Below are positions 62,865 through 64,000 of a stretch of DNA of 64,000 bases, piece by piece; the first letter of the stretch is position 1, and each line of letters opens with the position of its first letter. The notes under the pieces were generated by a model. The model worked only from the letters and a program-made list of their open reading frames with translations. It was not told the DNA's origin and searched no databases. Made by a program: the position numbers and the translations under genes. Where the stretch lies: assembly GCF_001904655.1 (NCBI RefSeq), contig NZ_MRCC01000013.1:1-64000 (forward strand), written 5' to 3'. The DNA comes from Chroogloeocystis siderophila 5.2 s.c.1 (GTDB taxonomy: Bacteria > Cyanobacteriota > Cyanobacteriia > Cyanobacteriales > Chroococcidiopsidaceae).

Positions 62865-64000
62865 CTACACTGCGTGAACGCTCCTCCCTTCTTGACTGAT
62901 ATCAAAATCGCGTGATCGCGGCGTTTGGATCAATGATAACTGCGTTGTTAATAGAAAACTTACAAAACTCGCGATGCCGATTACGGGTAAAATCGCAGTA
63001 TCAAAAAACACACTGAGAATTACACTTGTACTAATTGGCGTTTTCGTTACAGCAACATTTACCGCCGCCATCAAACAAACCATACAAATTGTCGGATGAA
63101 TTTGGGGAAAAGCTAACGCGATCGCCAATCCAATTGCAGCACCAATATAAAATAGCGGAAAGATAAATCCACTATCGCGAAAACCCGAATGCAACGTACA
63201 ACTAATCGCCAGCATTTTTGCTACAGCGATCGCAACTAACATCGTCACTCCAAATGTCACTCTAGTTTCGACAATCGTTTCAATTTCTTTTTCGCCAAAA
63301 AACAGCGTTTGGGGAAAGAAATAGGCAATTACACCAATCAATACACCCAAAGTAGCGAGTAACATGCTACGATTTGCAACGTACTCGCTGAGATGACCTA
63401 TAGCCCGAAATAGTAGAACAAATAATCAGGCAATTAATGCGCCAATTCCGCCCAATGAAGCGCCTTATACCAAATTTATCAACGAAAGTTTAGGAATTGC
63501 TGTAAAGTGATAAATTCCCCCGATTGTTAATTCTGTATTGAGACGAAAGACACAAAAACTTAAAATTGCCGAAAGTACCGCTGGAATTAGAGCTTCATAG
63601 TATTCTAGACCGCGACGAGGTGGAATTTCTAACGCAAACAATGCCTCTTTCAGCGTAGTACTCATGCCGCAAAAAGTTATTACGCGAATACCTTTCGCCG
63701 TTAGCTTGAGTTTTTGTCCCAGCCAACCAGTACTCATGGTGCTTCTGGACTTGCGCTTCCACCAAAAGCAATGGAAAATAAAGAAGCAACCAGCATTGCT
63801 GGCGTTTGACGAATCTCGATATGTCCAGGATCGTGAACTTTATCAACAACAAATGCAACTTCGCCAGGAAGTCCGAGAAAATACAAAGTCAAACCAACAA
63901 AAAAACCGCCAATTGTAGTAGCAAGCCAAACATAATTCTTTGCTAGAAAATCGCTGGTAAAGTTTAGTTTTATGAACTCTGGAACACTTTTCCAAACAAT
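62865..64000 (-). pseudogene. ClC-type chloride channel gene, multiply broken (partial, runs off the window)
   Basis: Three stretches of one ClC protein are readable. From 64000: VWLATTIGGFFVGLTLYFLGL ... SIAFGGSASPEAP and stop at 63734-63736 (frame lost). Then in another frame: WLGQKLKLTAKGIRVITFCGM ... ALFALEIPPRRGLEYYEALIPAVLS, with TAA at 63465-63467 and TGA at 63426-63428 in frame. Then VANRSMLLATLGVLIGVIAYFFPQTL to FISQEG. The filter motif GGSAGPEAP reads GGSASPEAP, and the segment after CGMS that holds the family's second filter loop is deleted. At least three lesions make it a true pseudogene. Confidence 0.88.

Overview
The window is chromosomal DNA of a cyanobacterium. The palindrome GCGATCGC (HIP1) recurs throughout both genes and spacers. 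Genes typical of cyanobacteria are present: crtB, ycf51, a NarM-like nitrate reductase associated gene, a SufU-type scaffold, DUF3181, DUF29 and Uma2 genes, and tRNA-Arg(ACG). The genus cannot be fixed from sequence alone. The dispersed intergenic repeats and gene style suggest a relative of Chroococcidiopsis/Gloeocapsopsis, but this is a low-confidence inference.

Layout. 1-7.4 kb is a siderophore-iron uptake locus: two PchR-type AraC regulators around a TVP38 membrane gene, a TonB-dependent receptor split by one in-frame TAG, and a ferric-siderophore binding lipoprotein. 7.8-12.5 kb holds housekeeping and hypothetical genes, a Leu/Ile/Val-type binding protein and tRNA-Ser(GCT). 12.6-14.2 kb has an intact crtB behind a decayed phytoene desaturase. 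14.4-15.4 kb is an Rpn-type gene broken by a 7-bp tandem duplication. 15.5-20.1 kb carries dnaK-dnaJ and an iron-binding protein gene. 20.2-25.8 kb is a guanidine-degradation operon on the minus strand: a guanidine-I (ykkC) riboswitch, two urea-carboxylase-associated genes and a biotin-dependent carboxylase. 26-36.5 kb is mostly core metabolism and transport (birA, sufU, ycf51, dehydrogenase, aminotransferase, serine hydrolase, NlpC/P60, glycosyltransferase, MFS, tRNA-Arg, moaC, ACR3-like). 36.5-43.3 kb has an SDR, DUF29, AraC, small genes, murJ, a hicBA pair and a decayed lysE.

43.6-57.8 kb is a DNA phosphorothioation (Dnd) island. It contains dndC, dndD, dndE, a Dnd-associated methyltransferase and two DGQHR-domain (DndB-like) proteins. 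It also has a second SMC/DndD-like ATPase coupled to a 57-residue ORF and followed by a Dnd-associated protein 4-like gene. No dndA and no recognisable dndFGH are present. An IS630 element lies between the two DGQHR genes, and two cell-envelope genes lie between dndC and dndD. A nearly identical 80-bp palindromic element sits in the same reading frame inside both dndC and the methyltransferase gene. 57.8-64 kb has a Uma2 pseudogene, ampG, a GNAT gene carrying another inserted repeat, a HEAT-repeat gene, a NarM-like gene, psiE-like and a broken ClC chloride channel running off the right edge.

Three themes stand out: the riboswitch-controlled guanidine operon (normally labelled urea carboxylase), the Dnd island with its extra ATPase module and protein-coding repeats, and an unusual load of recently broken genes (TonB receptor, crtP, Rpn, lysE, Uma2, ClC), several by one lesion. 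All functional assignments were made by reading the sequence; no database search was run.
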